Positions 9,382 through 22,379 of a stretch of DNA of 64,000 nt are shown piece after piece (within the stretch, counting starts at the first letter, position 1; each line of letters starts with the position of its first letter). The notes beneath the pieces were generated by a model that saw only the letters and a program-made list of their open reading frames with translations, did not search any database and was not told where the DNA came from. Origin of the DNA: Tigriopus japonicus (lineage: Eukaryota; Arthropoda; Copepoda; Harpacticoida; Harpacticidae); contig CM021321.1 of NCBI GenBank assembly GCA_010645155.1, forward strand, positions 7,844,390 to 7,908,389, written 5' to 3'. A program made the position numbers and the translations under genes.

Positions 9382-9549
9382 TCAATATATTTTAAAAGCC
9401 ATGACGTTGTTAGCAACCAGTGATAAAGGTGTAAGGGGCAGTAACTTAAGCACTACACATAGTAAAAATACAGAGCGAAGCATACGTATCGACATGAATA
9501 TAATTGACCAAGTGGAATTTCAAGTTCATATTTAAGGAGCAGCAAAATC

Positions 9550-12500
9550 TTAAAGATTTGCCGGTGGATCGCCAAAATCGACCATCAGAATTTGTTGAGC
9601 ACTCAATTCATTGTGCCTGAAAATAGAAAAGCTTACCCTGTGGTAGGAAGAAAATCTTTTTAGCTGACCCTTTTTCTCACCTGAAGCCAGCTGAACAAGT
9701 GCATCCTAAGGTTCCATGTTTGAACATATCGCATTTTCCATCATCCATTTGATCCAGAACAATCAAGTCCAAGTCAATTTGGTCGGATCCGTTGCGGTTT
9801 TCAGCCACCAAAGTGTAGGTACCAGCATCGTGCATCTGCAAAATTTGTACACACGGGCCATAAAAATACGCTCGAATCTGCATGCTTCTTTTGTTTACAT
9901 CAAATGAGAAATTAACATTAAAAATTCGTCAAATATGAAGAAGCTAAATTCTTGGATTAGCAATGCCCTAACAATCTTAAGCTGACTTGGCTTTCACAAG
10001 AAATCGCATATTTGAAGGACTAAAACAAGTTCTGCAATAAACATTCACGGCTTTCACTATATGCAACTTAAATGATTTTAGAGACGTCTTTAACTGATTT
10101 CAGTGATCGGTCAATGCTGTTTAGAGCAAGGTAACCGTTTGGATGGACTTTAACTTTTAGGAAATATGGACTTCAAGGTGCTTCACAAGTTGAAAAAAAC
10201 AACAAATGATGCATAAACTCAGAAAAATAGGACTGAAATGCAAATCTAGAAAACATGTGGCATTTATCAATTCATAACATACGTCTTCATTCACTTCAAT
10301 TTGAGTCAAAAAAGTTGGGAGGACAAAAAAGTTTTAAAAAATCCATGAGAAAAATTATGACCTGAAAGTTACTTTTGATTTTCAGGCCAATATTTGTTAA
10401 ATCACATGCAGTTCAGTTAAGGTTGAAAAAATTTTCAATCATGATACACGGATGAAGAAGTTTTTCGTTCCGTTTCTTTTCGAACACCCTGTAAAATTTG
10501 GTGATTACTTGTGATCGTAAGATTTTGAGCGTGGCTGTGGCTCCTCCTTGATATTCATCTGTTGCAATGACGAATTCATCCGAATTGTGCAAACGCTGTC
10601 CTCCTTTAAACCACGAGAATTCCGGAGGTGGTTCGCCTTTCACCTTGATTTGCCAGATTGCGGAACGGTGAACTCTCACAGATTTGGAACCGGCTGCTCC
10701 CTTATCAATCATAGGGCGAACTGAAATCAGAACGTTCACATAACTCAGTCTCATGGAGACGAGGAGTTAAAATAAAGACCTACGATTTTTATGACGACAA
10801 AGATGGGGTTTCGTTTCCGCACTTGGCGATGACTCTCCAGCCTTATTGGCTGCAATTACACGGAATTGATACCATTTTCCTTCGCTCAATCCAGGCACTC
10901 GAGCTTCTAGTTCGTCGATCCTGGCTTCACAGTTCTTGCTATCTGTCACAAGGGCATCAAACCAACCCCCGAATTTATCCTTCTTCTGGATTATGTAGTG
11001 GGTGATGGGACGGCCTCCATCATCCAAGGGTTTATGCCATTTTAAGGTCACAGATTTATTGTCAAAATCCACAATTTCAGGATCACGTGGTGCTGATGGA
11101 GGGTCTAAAAATCAAAAAAGATTTTGTAGTGCAAGCTAACAGGCACATGAAAGCTCTTCCAAGTTTTTAAAGTAATTTGCTTCCTATTTATTCAAACATT
11201 ATCGATGGACATTGGCCATGTAAAAGTATAAGTTATGGTAATTGATTAGATTCTTAGTGTTGAACGAATCTCTGCTAACCAGTGTCTCGGTGTTATACTA
11301 AAAATGGATTTATAGTCTGATTTTTTTTTCTTTTTCTTTATTGCGATGTTGAACTCATCACTCTGGTTTCTTTTGACAAAAGTACAAAAAATAATATGGG
11401 TGTGTATTCTCCCCACACTGGATGCAAATGCATGTGTTTGTGGGACTAGAATGGTACTTCTTGTGGTGGCAGGTCACGAAATGATTTGATTTCTTATACT
11501 ATTGAATTATAAACATCATACTGTGGTCATAAAAATACATTATTTATGTCACAATTTGTAGCCAACCAAAACTGAAATGAAGCTTTTAGGGAAGTGGAAA
11601 GACGTAACAGAAATGAAGTGAGGTAACTTGATGCATGGATATCTTGACCCTGGATGTCGTACGGAAAATCGAGGTGACCGCTTGGTTGGCTAGAGGAGGG
11701 AATGAAGCAAAGAAGCAAGTTTTTCATTTCTTGGTGTTGTTAACTCATTCTTAACGATCCTGTTTAACTATGAACATAATATTCTCCTATTTTCTTGCTG
11801 CATGAAATATCTAACCGTTTTACCTGTTAACGGGAAGGTTATTGTAGTCATATTTGCGTGTTTCTTCCTGAATGGTTGATTTTAACCATGCGAGTTTTTT
11901 GCTGCCAATCTATTATTTCACATGATACAGACAAGTTTGCAATAATTTATTTTCTATTCCTTCTCATATATTTTACAACGTGGTTGATAACATTGATTTA
12001 CATATGTGTTTATTTTGGTATATTTTAACAAGAAGTATTTCAATATATAACACTATATCCCTTCAGGACATAGTTTCCCCTAATTTTTGTTGCATTTGTG
12101 GTCTATATCATCAGTGTTAATGTTTTCAAACAGAGGATAGACAGTCTTTGTATTTATCCTTATTTCTTATATTGATCCTTATTTTTTTAAATCTTGGTGA
12201 AAGGAATACAGGACTAAGTAAATTTCCTTGGAACACCTCAGAAGCACATCCTACTCACAAATGTATAAAAAATTTACATCATAAGTTATAGTCACAAAAA
12301 CTAACATCAAAATGGAATTTTTCAAAACCAAAGCTTAGCTGACAGTGATGTAGATATTAATGTTCTGAAAAAGTTGATGAAACTAAAAACTTTCTGTGAA
12401 AAGGCTGTTTCAAAGTGAACTGGATTTGATAGATTGTCCAAAATTTTTGCATCATAAGAGAAATGGGGAACAGCCTACAAACCAAACAATTGATGGAGGG

Positions 12501-15500
12501 CTTAAGATTGAACACACTGTTGACTTCTATTTGCCAATCTTGACTTGTTGATCTTGATGGAGCAATGCTATGTTAGGCATAATTGTATCAACATTGCTAT
12601 CAACATTGCTAAGCCGTCAATTGGTTTACATGAAAGGGCAATAAACAATTCTAGTCAAATTCTGTTTAACAACATTGGTCACCACATGGGACCTAAACTA
12701 TTGACAAATACAACCAGCAAGTAAAATGTAGGAACAATGTAAAATAAAGAAAAAAGTTACAAATAATCAAATGCTCAATGCAAATGGCAAGGGAATTGAA
12801 AGCACAAAATTTTGATCACCATGTCAATTCCATATTTTTGCACCTTTTAGGACTGTATAGTCCTTGCAGAGTTAAGTTAAAACAAACGAAATGAAAAAGT
12901 TAACATAAAGACCTTAGAAGGCCAGTTCTTAGTGCCCTAAATATTTTTGGATTATGTGTTTAAAAAATGTGAAGAAAGGTTTCATTCTGCCAAACAAAAT
13001 TGGTCACTAACTATTCTAGCCTTGTTGTTATCAGATCTAGATCTTAACCGATTTGCCTACCTTTGTAAGCACTTCAGTAGATCCCAGTGAATGGAAACTC
13101 CTGAACATATCTTTCAACATTTGTGTTTGTTGGTCATTGATGGCTGAAGTTCCCCACCACTCATGGAGCCCCTTTCGTCTCACCCTGGTGCCCACCACTT
13201 CACTTCACACCCCTTCAAAAAAGTCTAAAGACCACATTTGACTTATTTTCATGGATTTTTGTTTCCTGATGCTTTAAATTCAACCACAACCAGGAACAAA
13301 CTGAAGTGCTTCCTTTATCGACAACTATTGGCGTTGTCAAGGGTCACAAGCATTTAGAGGGCAAGTCAAATTTCTAATCTTGTGTCATAGTAATTTGAGA
13401 AAAGATTAATGAGATGGATCCAAAACATACTATTCGTTTAGAAATCATTATTCAATGTTCAATTATTGCACAACTTTGTCCATTTTTCTTTTTGAAAAAC
13501 TAGTCTTGATTGGGCTCAAGCCAAAATAAGTCTAACCCTTAACATCACTTGAGATGCCAAATGAGTCTACAGCGGTCTACAGTAAATGGGCTCAGAATTT
13601 TAGCCAACCAAGGGGTCGGAGAGGTTGGGCGATTCTGTTCCGATAGTCGTCCACCCGAGACGTCCATGCTTGATGCAAGGGAGTTATTTCGATTGTTCAA
13701 ACATTTTTTCTTTCCTATCTTACGTGACATGGACAGTCTTAGATTGGTTTGTACGAGATGAACTTACTGTAAGGATTTTCTGCTTTGATTGGATCTCGAG
13801 TTCGAATGGGTAAGGACAAACCCTCCTTGTTAACAGCATACACTTCAAATTGATACAGATGTCCAGGTTTGAGTCCCTTGACCATTGCATTGGTTGTGTT
13901 GCCCGTTGTCTGTTGAAAATAGCATTTCCCACAATTATTCCATCATTCTCAAACAAGATCTGTTCAACCACAAACCTCAGCCACATTGATCCATTCCCCA
14001 CTGCCCTCTACATCCACCATTCGAACTTGATACCCAATGATTGGCGATCCTCCGTCATCCTCAGGAGGAGCCCAGGACAGTTTAATATGCTCAGCTCGAA
14101 CCTCATCCGGTCTCAAATTTCGCGGCCTTTCCGGGACATCCAAAACATTCACATATCCAGTGGCTTCAAAAGTTCCTCCATCACAGATCAAGCGGATCTT
14201 ATAGTGACCGGCATCTGTAGCTCGTTCGGATTTGGTAACCGTGACCACCGTGTTTCTTTCACAATACACGGTCTTCTTGCCAAAGTTCTCGATGGCAATG
14301 CGCTCATCGGGCTTCAAAACCACACCATTTCGTTCCCATACAACAGATGGAGGAGGTTCGCCTCCGTACCAAATGTCGTAACGGAAAGTCCGACCTTTTT
14401 TGATGGTGATGTCGTACATTCCCGGTTGATGGAGGAATGGTTTCACTGTAAAAGGAGTCTGTCGATAACACGGATTCACGGTGTTGAAATCTCCAAAAAT
14501 GTCTTACGGAATCTCGTTTTGGCAATCATCGACTCGGATGGGTCCGATGGAAGTGATGGACCGCCTTTGTTAACGGCTTTAATGCGAAATTGGTACTCGC
14601 AGCCTTCAACTAGACCATCACAAGTACCATGAATCATACCGCCCACGTTTTTGACCTCATCCACCGTCAAGACCTTCCCAGTCTGCCAAAGGCCCATATT
14701 CTTCTCCATGTACTCGATTTCATAGTGAGTGATCTCGGCACCTCCATCACTAGCTGGAGGTTCCCAAGCCAGATCACAATGATTAGGACCCCAATCTTTG
14801 ATTTGAGGGGTTCCTGGCTTATCAGGTTCATCTAAAGATGAAGAAAAAATGCTTTCATCCCTCTAACAAACGTAATCAAAATTGTAGCGTTCATGTTCTG
14901 TTATTAAAACAAGGAAGTCATTCAAGGCAATATTTTCATGAGCCATTCACGGAAATAACAGCTGATATTTTCGCAGCTTATCCGGTTAACTGCTTAACCG
15001 CCTTTCCTTATTCTCCAGCCAATCCAAAGAACTTAAGATTGGGAATTCCAATCAACAGCAAACGCAATTCGTCGGATGATAAGATCAAGCGGTGAAGCAA
15101 ATGAGCCACAAAAATGCCTGCTATCATGTCATTATTGGCAATTGTGTTGGTTGAGATTTGCTCTCGCAATTTGAATTGTCAATATTTCTTTTACATTTTT
15201 AAACCTTTAACTGCCACTGACACAATAATGAAAACGATTACAAAATATTGCCCTTACCCCAAGGATCCTTGATGAGGATGTCAGCTCCCAACATCTCGCA
15301 GGCATCTGATGCCCCGATCTTATTGACGGCTTTCACTCGAAATCGATACTTGTGCTTGTTTTCCAATCCTTCGCACTTGATCTGTCGCTCTCCTCCCGTG
15401 TGGGTTTTGGCACAAGTTTTCCACTGACCTCCAGCTGTCACATCCATAGCTTCGACCACGTAGTTCTTGATTTCAGTTCCACCGTCATCCACTGGAGGAG

Positions 15501-18500
15501 TCCAATGAACCACACAATTGTCATGGAACACGTCTGTTACCGTACATTCTTGAGGGGGAGTAGGCTTATCTATTGAAAAAATGAGTCAATTCAATTTGAG
15601 ACCTGGTCCAAAATTTGCAGAAAAGGGCAATAGTTTTCTAATGAACAAGCTTATTGTCAATTTTCTTGTTTTTCATGGCCCTGCTATTTTTCAAAAATTT
15701 GTTATGACGAAAAACAACAAAATGAATTTTTTAGCCCAGTAAAAACCAAAAAAAAAAACTTCAAACTTGATCTGTAAAAAACAAGAACTCGCCCTTTCAT
15801 AAATTTACACACCTTGAATGGTATTGCAACATTAATGTACATACAATTTTTCGGTATTCTATTTGTCAGTTTGGCTTAAAAACGGCTTAATAAAAACAAT
15901 CTGCCCTTAGTAAAACATCGTAACTCACCCATGATGTTGACCTCAATATCCTTGCTATCCTCGCCCTGTCCATTTCTCAGAATCACTGTGTAAATACCAG
16001 ACTTCTCTCGTTTGGGATTTATGACCGAAAGACAGATGTTACCGTCTTGCAAGTTCAAATTGATGTCTTGACCAACTCGAAGCTCTTTTCCGTCTTTCAC
16101 GACGATAACCTCGAGCTCACTTTGTTGAGTTCCATCCACCTACATCAAGAACACAAATTAAATTCCCTTGGTTACTGTTCCAAGGTTTGTTTCTAGAAAT
16201 TACTTGGAAAGGGACGTCCCAATTGCAATGTTTATTGGCCACTCCAACCACAGGTCCAACTTTTCCAATTTCGGGTCTTTCCTCGCCTTTAGCCACGTGG
16301 AAAGTACACGTGGTTGAGAGCATCTCGTCCCCATAATTAGATGGAGTTCGAGCCTCAATTACACCGTCATCCAGCATTGAAATCTTATTCACGATCAACT
16401 GATGACGGCCTTTGTCTAGTTTCTTGATTTCAACCCTGAGAGGTTCAGTAAAACTTTAGGTTTTTTTTTTTCGTTTTATCAAGGCTACATTTGTGTTTCA
16501 AAGACTTGCCGATTATCGTTCCCTGTGATTTTTTGACCAGCGATGAAAAACTCAACAGGAGCATCTGGATCCTTCACTTCAATGGTGAATGAGGCTGCTT
16601 CTCTTTCAACTACTTCGCTTGCTGGTGGGAGACCAGTGATGAACTTATTGGCATCTAAAAGTGAATTTAAAAAGGCATCATTGCGGATAAAAAATGTCAC
16701 CCGTTTTTGCTGTTTAATAGTTGCTTACGCGCTACTTTCAGGTTGCAACTTGCTTTGTCCATGATGGACTTGACAGTGATTTCACCAGCATCCAATAGAA
16801 GGGTGTCCTTGAAAATAAGCTTCCGTTTCAGCCCATCCGAAATGATTTGCACTCTTTTGTCATCTGGAGTGATCTTTTTCCCATTTTGGTACCAAGACAC
16901 TTCACAATCATCGGCCTCGCAATTGATCTCGAAAGCAGCTTCTTGGTGTTCAACCACATTCACACTCTTCAACTTGCTTGTGAACTTGTGAGGATATTCT
17001 ATGCAAGGGTGAATAGCAACCTAATAATCACATAATTTCAGGGTAGGTGTGGATCATTTATCTTACCTTCGACGGAAAGGTTGCAAACGATTTCCGAGTC
17101 CTCTCCATCCTTGACGAATTGCTGAATCTCGCATGAAAAGATACCAGCATCCTCCAACTTACACTTTTTGATGGTCAATTGAGTTCGATCGTCTTCCATC
17201 AAGACTTGATATCTGCTGTCCGCCATCTGAGCAAAAAAAACATTCGTTGAATAAAATAATATAAAATAAGAAAATATTTTTTAGTTGTTTAGGACTTACA
17301 GAAATGGGTTTGCCATCTTTCATCCATTTGAGTTTAGCACCTCCGTAATTCAATTGGCAGGATAATTTGACAGGTCGGTTGGTTAATCCTGTAAGTTCTT
17401 GCTTAAACCTTTTCACGAAATAGTACTCGGGATCAGCATCTGGAACAAGAAATTATCACCCTTAAAAAATCATCAATAAGAATCAATTACGTACGAACCT
17501 TTTACATCCAATGTTCCCCCGCAGAAATAATGGTCCTTTTCGATCTTGACAACTAAATTGTACCGTCCTTGATCTTTGACAGTGGGATTCAAGATTGTCA
17601 AAGTGTAAGTATCGCCTTTATGGGTCCATTGGAATTTATGAGCGTCCTCTTTGTACAATTCCTGCATGCATGCACATTATGAAGAGTTCTTGATAGATTT
17701 GACATTTTGAGCATAAGATTCAACAAGTCGCATGCTAACTGCACTAATTCAAATGGCTTAGGTATATCAAAATCAAGTCGTTTTAACGTTTAACCCCTAT
17801 TGCCGTTCAAAGGTTGCTGATAGCTGATAACCTAAGGGCCGTTTATCTAACTCGATTTTTGCATACTTGAACCATTTGAGCTATTTCCGTTAACATGCAA
17901 CCCAATGTCCCTAATGTCTCACCAGTCCATATTCTGTCGAACGGAGGTCTTTGTAGGAGTCCTTGAAAAATAAAAGTTATTTTTCAGCACATTGCTTTCT
18001 TGAAACATCCAAAAATATAGCTTACATTGCTTCTGAAGTACCACTTCCCTTTTTTCTCCTTTTCGGATAATCGAGCAGTGAAAGTTGCAGCCTCACATTT
18101 TCCTTCTTGAACTTGGAGGTCCACTGGCTTCTCAATCCATTCAATGGTCTTGACCACCACCTAATCCCAAAAATAACATATGTAATCTGCTCAAAACACC
18201 TGGTTCCAGTCATAAAAAGTAGAACTACCTTCTTTTGTTTCACTTTTCGTTTGAGCAGCATGGCCCGAAAGTCCATGCCACCTTCGACGGTAACAAAGAA
18301 TTTGAATTCGAAGTCGATTTCTCCTTGTGTGCTCGTGAGGACACATCGATAGCCACCTTCTTCTTCTTGACGACATTCGCGAATACCAAGAATAACTTGA
18401 TTGTGTCCATCACCTCCATTGGTCCAAATCTTATAACGAGGCTCGACGTTCAGGTCTTTAAAACCCTAAGATGGCAACGGTTCAGAATAAAAGAGAAGCT

Positions 18501-20087
18501 CTCACTTGATTAAATTGACTTTGAATACCTTGAAAAATTGTACTTTTGGTGCAGGTGTGCCTTCGACATCAAAGAAGATGAAAGCAGTTTCTCCTAAAAG
18601 ATATATTTTATAATAAAAAAATATACAACACTTTCGTTCATGACAGATCAATTTTCAATGCATCAGCTTGTTTGCTTGCTTATCTCACCTTCATTGGCAC
18701 TGTGTTTGTCGTTTGGTTTGATAAATTTCAACTTTTTGCCCTTATCCTTTAAAGGGACCGATTCATTTTCCCAATCCTACAAGGAAAACGTCATCATTTC
18801 ATCCATTGTCGGCAAAAAGTGCATTTTACATGTCCGAAGAGAATTGCTGGAACCCCAGATAAACAGCTATACATCTTTTTTAGTACTTTCTCCCTTTCCA
18901 TCAAGTCAGAGCGAAACAGGGGAGGATTCATTTTGCTGACTTCAGCAAAGTTGCTGAACCTTGGAGTAGTCATAAATTCATTCACAACCTTGATGATTGA
19001 TGGCCCTTCAGCCTGCCTAAGATGGTCATCAAACCCCTGAGTATCTTCATACGTCATTATATTGCCCGAAAAATCCATTTGCAAGCGGATGCATTAACAA
19101 GTAAGTTGTCTTACCCAAGTCTGAAATAAAAGAAGACATCACAATGACCATGAATTTTGCGATTGGTTTCAAATCATGTGTCTGGAAATACCTGTTCTTC
19201 GGCTTCGCCATTACTCGGAGGCTCATTGGAGGTGGAACTTTTTCTCCTCATTTCCTATTGAGAAAACGCTAATATGATTAGATTTTTCCCAAAGTTAACG
19301 TGGATAAGTATTTGCAAGCATGGATGGAGCAGCAAAATGATTCATGATTAGCTTGTCGAATCACTGCAGAAACCAAAGGTTACACACGCATTCTCAAAAT
19401 TTAGTTTCAATGATAAATCAGTTTTCTCGGAAGGAAGGTGTCACATCAAGAATTTTCGGTCTGACAATAAATCTCGCATCAGCAAAAACTTATTCCTTGA
19501 CATTTTTAAAACACAGAATCGTCCACAAAAATATCATTCATGATCGAAATGGAAGGACATTTTTTTCATGAAATCATCCTTTAAAAAATACCTTCAAGCT
19601 CAAGATCAAATGAAAAAGTATTCGGAAACTGCAAACTATTGGCCTTATTTGGCCAAAGAGGGCAAATTCTGGCAAGACGATCATTGTGAAAAGTGAGGTC
19701 GTACTAAATCGCAAAAAATCAGCCAAATCTCGTAAAGCTTGTCTTGTTTGAAAATGGTCATCTCTTTTATTGTGAATGTCGAATTAAAGGATGATTGAAT
19801 GCCACTTGAGTGGAGGTAAAAAAAACTTAATAACCTTCGGTAAACACTGTATAAATATCGTTGACTGATATGCTATCAATTTGAGACCAAACTAACAAAA
19901 AATGATTTTTGCTAAAAAATTATGATCAACGTGATATTCACATGCAGAAAGCAATAGAAATAAGCTCATCAAAATAAGAAAAGGGTTAACAAATAACCCT
20001 TTTCATTGCTTAAGTGAGTTCAACAAAAAAAACTGTTCTTACCGTTTTACCGCCACCACCACCTGAACTTCCTCGTCCATCCCCCAT
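9550..20087 (-). CDS. Myosin-binding protein C / IGFN1-like sarcomeric Ig-FnIII protein (23 exons, ~1,333 aa)
   Basis: Predicted thick-filament protein of striated muscle. Exons (minus): 20043-20087, 19192-19254, 19115-19120, 18689-18776, 18529-18593, 18229-18465, 18026-18160, 17923-17961, 17499-17661, 17300-17439, 17067-17226, 16729-16998, 16510-16654, 16204-16435, 15929-16139, 15258-15569, 14508-14831, 13976-14445, 13768-13909, 10784-11104, 10509-10720, 9681-9835, 9550-9616. They total 4,002 nt with every phase matching. Domains: Gly-rich start; Ig1 (~51-150); MDFRAMLLKRK, like the DFR/LLK motif of MyBP-C M-domain and IGFN1; Ig2-Ig6 (~170-667); FnIII-1, -2 (~668-878); Ig7; FnIII-3, -4; Ig8 (~1190-1305); short Cys-rich tail. 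This is the MyBP-C order C1-M-C2..C10 with one extra Ig and one extra FnIII. No kinase domain, so not twitchin or projectin. Exon 13 uses a GC donor and exon 3 is only 6 nt; these two are the least certain. Confidence 0.85.
11105..13767 (-). other. Large intron 19 of the Ig/FnIII gene
   Basis: A 2.66-kb intron between FnIII-3 and FnIII-4, much longer than the gene's other introns. AT-rich, with no ORF, TIR or RNA feature that I can support. Confidence 0.6.
18794..19078 (-). other. Unexplained intronic ORF (94 aa)
   Basis: An ATG-initiated ORF inside the intron between exons 3 and 4, beginning MDFSGN and ending near KCTFCRQWMK. No splice acceptor stands in front of it and its frame does not continue exon 2 or 3. 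It could be a cassette exon with a non-obvious acceptor (a CAT|GTAAAA donor-like site lies near its end) or chance. No family recognised. Confidence 0.2.
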
Positions 20088-21662
20088 TATGACCTTTGCA
20101 CCAAAAACATCTTTTTTTATTTGAATAAAAACATTAAAATGTCAAGACATTTCACCGGCCTACCTTGATATGTTAACTCTGTTGCAAAATAGGCAGGAAT
20201 CTACATGCAGATATCTGGAACACTATCTCCACCCCACCAAAGGTGGATCGGCATAACCTGAGTTGGTACAGAGAGGTTGATTGATGTCATTTGATCTGGT
20301 TCCAAACGTCAGACACAAGACTTCGATTTACCTTTTTGGTGGAGTGGAAGACCTTGCTTCGATTGGGGAGCAATCGTCTCTGAGAAGGTCTTGACACTTC
20401 AGAGGTCTTAGTCTATCTAAGAGCATGCATGGGTTCAGAAACGGGGACATATGATCAAGGTATGAGATATTTCCGACCTCAAGACATTCGCTCACCAAGG
20501 AACATAGCAAGCGACAGCCCGTGGGACCGAATGACGAACTGACCTCCTAGGTGTTGTTGAATGCAGAAGGATTGCCTCAAATCAGTGGAAAAGTACTCTG
20601 GAACATTTGAGTCAAACACGCGTACCTCAGAGTCATAAGGTGTCAAGCGAAATGCTTAGGCCTTTGGGTGAAGTTTTGAAAAGGCCATCAACCCGCCACT
20701 ATTAAGCGAGTGGAGAAATGGATCCAGAATTTTGTTCACAGCACTTGAGACCGGATTTGCAACGTAATTTCGGGGGAAAATGTTTTCACCGTTTCATTAT
20801 CTAGTTTATCCCATTTCTAATCTTATTTTTGGGAGATATTCGAGGCGATAATAATTGAGCGGATTTTTCAAAAGTGTTCCATGTTTCGGGAAACTAAATG
20901 GACCAGAAAAAACACTTGCTTGAGCAGATTATTTTGACTGACATGATGGCGAATCACACAATATTAGAACATGATATACAATGAATTATGACATTAACAT
21001 TCGTATAACAATCATCCCGAATCCCTAACAGTGTGCGAATTTGAATTTTGTAAAAAAAGTAAATATTTGTAAATGCCACAAGCCCACTTTGTATTATTTA
21101 CCTTTTCATTGAAGAGTGTCCTCCTAAACATTTGATAATGATGCTATTTCAAAATTATGGCCATTTTGTCAAAATGGTCACAATGACATGGCCTATAGTT
21201 CCTCCTTAGTCAATTAAAAATCCGGGCTCTAGTCATCATTTTCATTCTCCAGTCTTCATTTTACACGTTGAGCCATTTCGAGGCCGCATATCTAAATACA
21301 CGACGTATGTCCGTTAAACACGTTGAAAGCTTTTGAAATGTACGTATTCACCGGGAATGATCCGACAAGAAAATCCATATCGATCAACTAAAGCAAAACT
21401 AGAGGTTTTGCAACCAAACTTCTTGACACTTAATCCATTCTTTACAGAGTTGGACTTGTGTTATGTTGAAGAGTTATTTCATTCGTAAAGAAGTACATAA
21501 CGTGGTCATATTTACTACATCCTATAACAAGATGTACAAATTAGAAAAACAAATTGATAAATATAGCTAATAACAAAACATTACCAAACGGCTCTTTGCT
21601 GAGTTTGACTTGCTCGTAATATCATTGTGAAGCACTCACTTGAACTCCCGATAGCGTTTTGA
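20088..21662. other. 5' flank of the Ig/FnIII gene, nothing recognised
   Basis: Should include the promoter of the muscle gene. No ORF with family features and no clear TATA or repeat. Confidence 0.45.
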
Positions 21663-21674
21663 TAAGTACAGTAA

Positions 21675-22378
21675 CACAGCCTTAAATTTATCCCGGTGGC
21701 AACTATTTCTATTTGCAACCATTGCTTGAAAGGCCAAAATGAAGGGATCAAACCCCAAAAGTTATTTAATTTCTCGTTGAAAACCCACCCAAAAGAAACA
21801 ATTCTTTGTCAAATTGGGGGAAAACAGGCATTCAATTATTGTTTTGTGCAGCAATTATAGGGACAAGTAAAAGTGTATGGTTCAGTATCGCAGCCTTAAA
21901 TTTATCCCGGTGGCAACTTTTTCATTTTGCAACCATTGGTTGAAAGGCCTAAGTCAAGAGATCTGTGCCCAAAAGTTATTTAATTTCTCATTGAAAACCA
22001 TCCAAAAGAGACAATTCTTTGTCAAATTGGGGAAAAACAGGCACTCAATTATTGTTTTGTGCGTCAATGAACGGGACAAGTAAAAGTGTATGGTTCAGTA
22101 TCACAGCCTTAAATATATCCAGTTGGCAGCTTTTTCAATTTGCAACCATTGGTTGAAAGGCCTAAGTCAAGAGATCTGTGTCCAAAAATTATTCAATTAC
22201 TCGTTGAAAACCATCCAAAAGAGATAATTCTTTGTCAAATTGGGGAAAAACAGGCATTTATTTATTGTTTGTGCAGCAATTAACGGGACAAGTAAAAGTG
22301 TATGGTTCAGTATCACAGCCTTAAATTTATCCCGGTGGCTACTTTTTCACTTTGCAACCATTGGTTGAATGGCTCCTT
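21675..22378 (+). repeat. ~213-bp tandem repeat, three units plus a partial fourth
   Basis: The segment CAC/GAGCCTTAAATTTATCC followed by GGTGGCAACTTTTTC recurs at 21675, 21889, 22102 and 22314, spaced 212-214 bp. Units share the GCAACCATTGGTTGAAAGGCC and CAAATTGGGGAAAAACAGGC blocks. The array abuts the 5' end of the LINE fragment, so it could be that element's 5'UTR monomers or an independent satellite. Confidence 0.8.
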
Positions 22379-22379
22379 T

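Noticed and set aside
13850..14632. 260-aa plus-strand ORF
   Set aside because: Antisense to the Ig7/FnIII exons of the muscle gene, crossing real introns.
9550..20087. Twitchin or projectin as identity of the muscle gene
   Set aside because: No kinase domain, only four FnIII, and a stop soon after Ig8; the order matches MyBP-C better.
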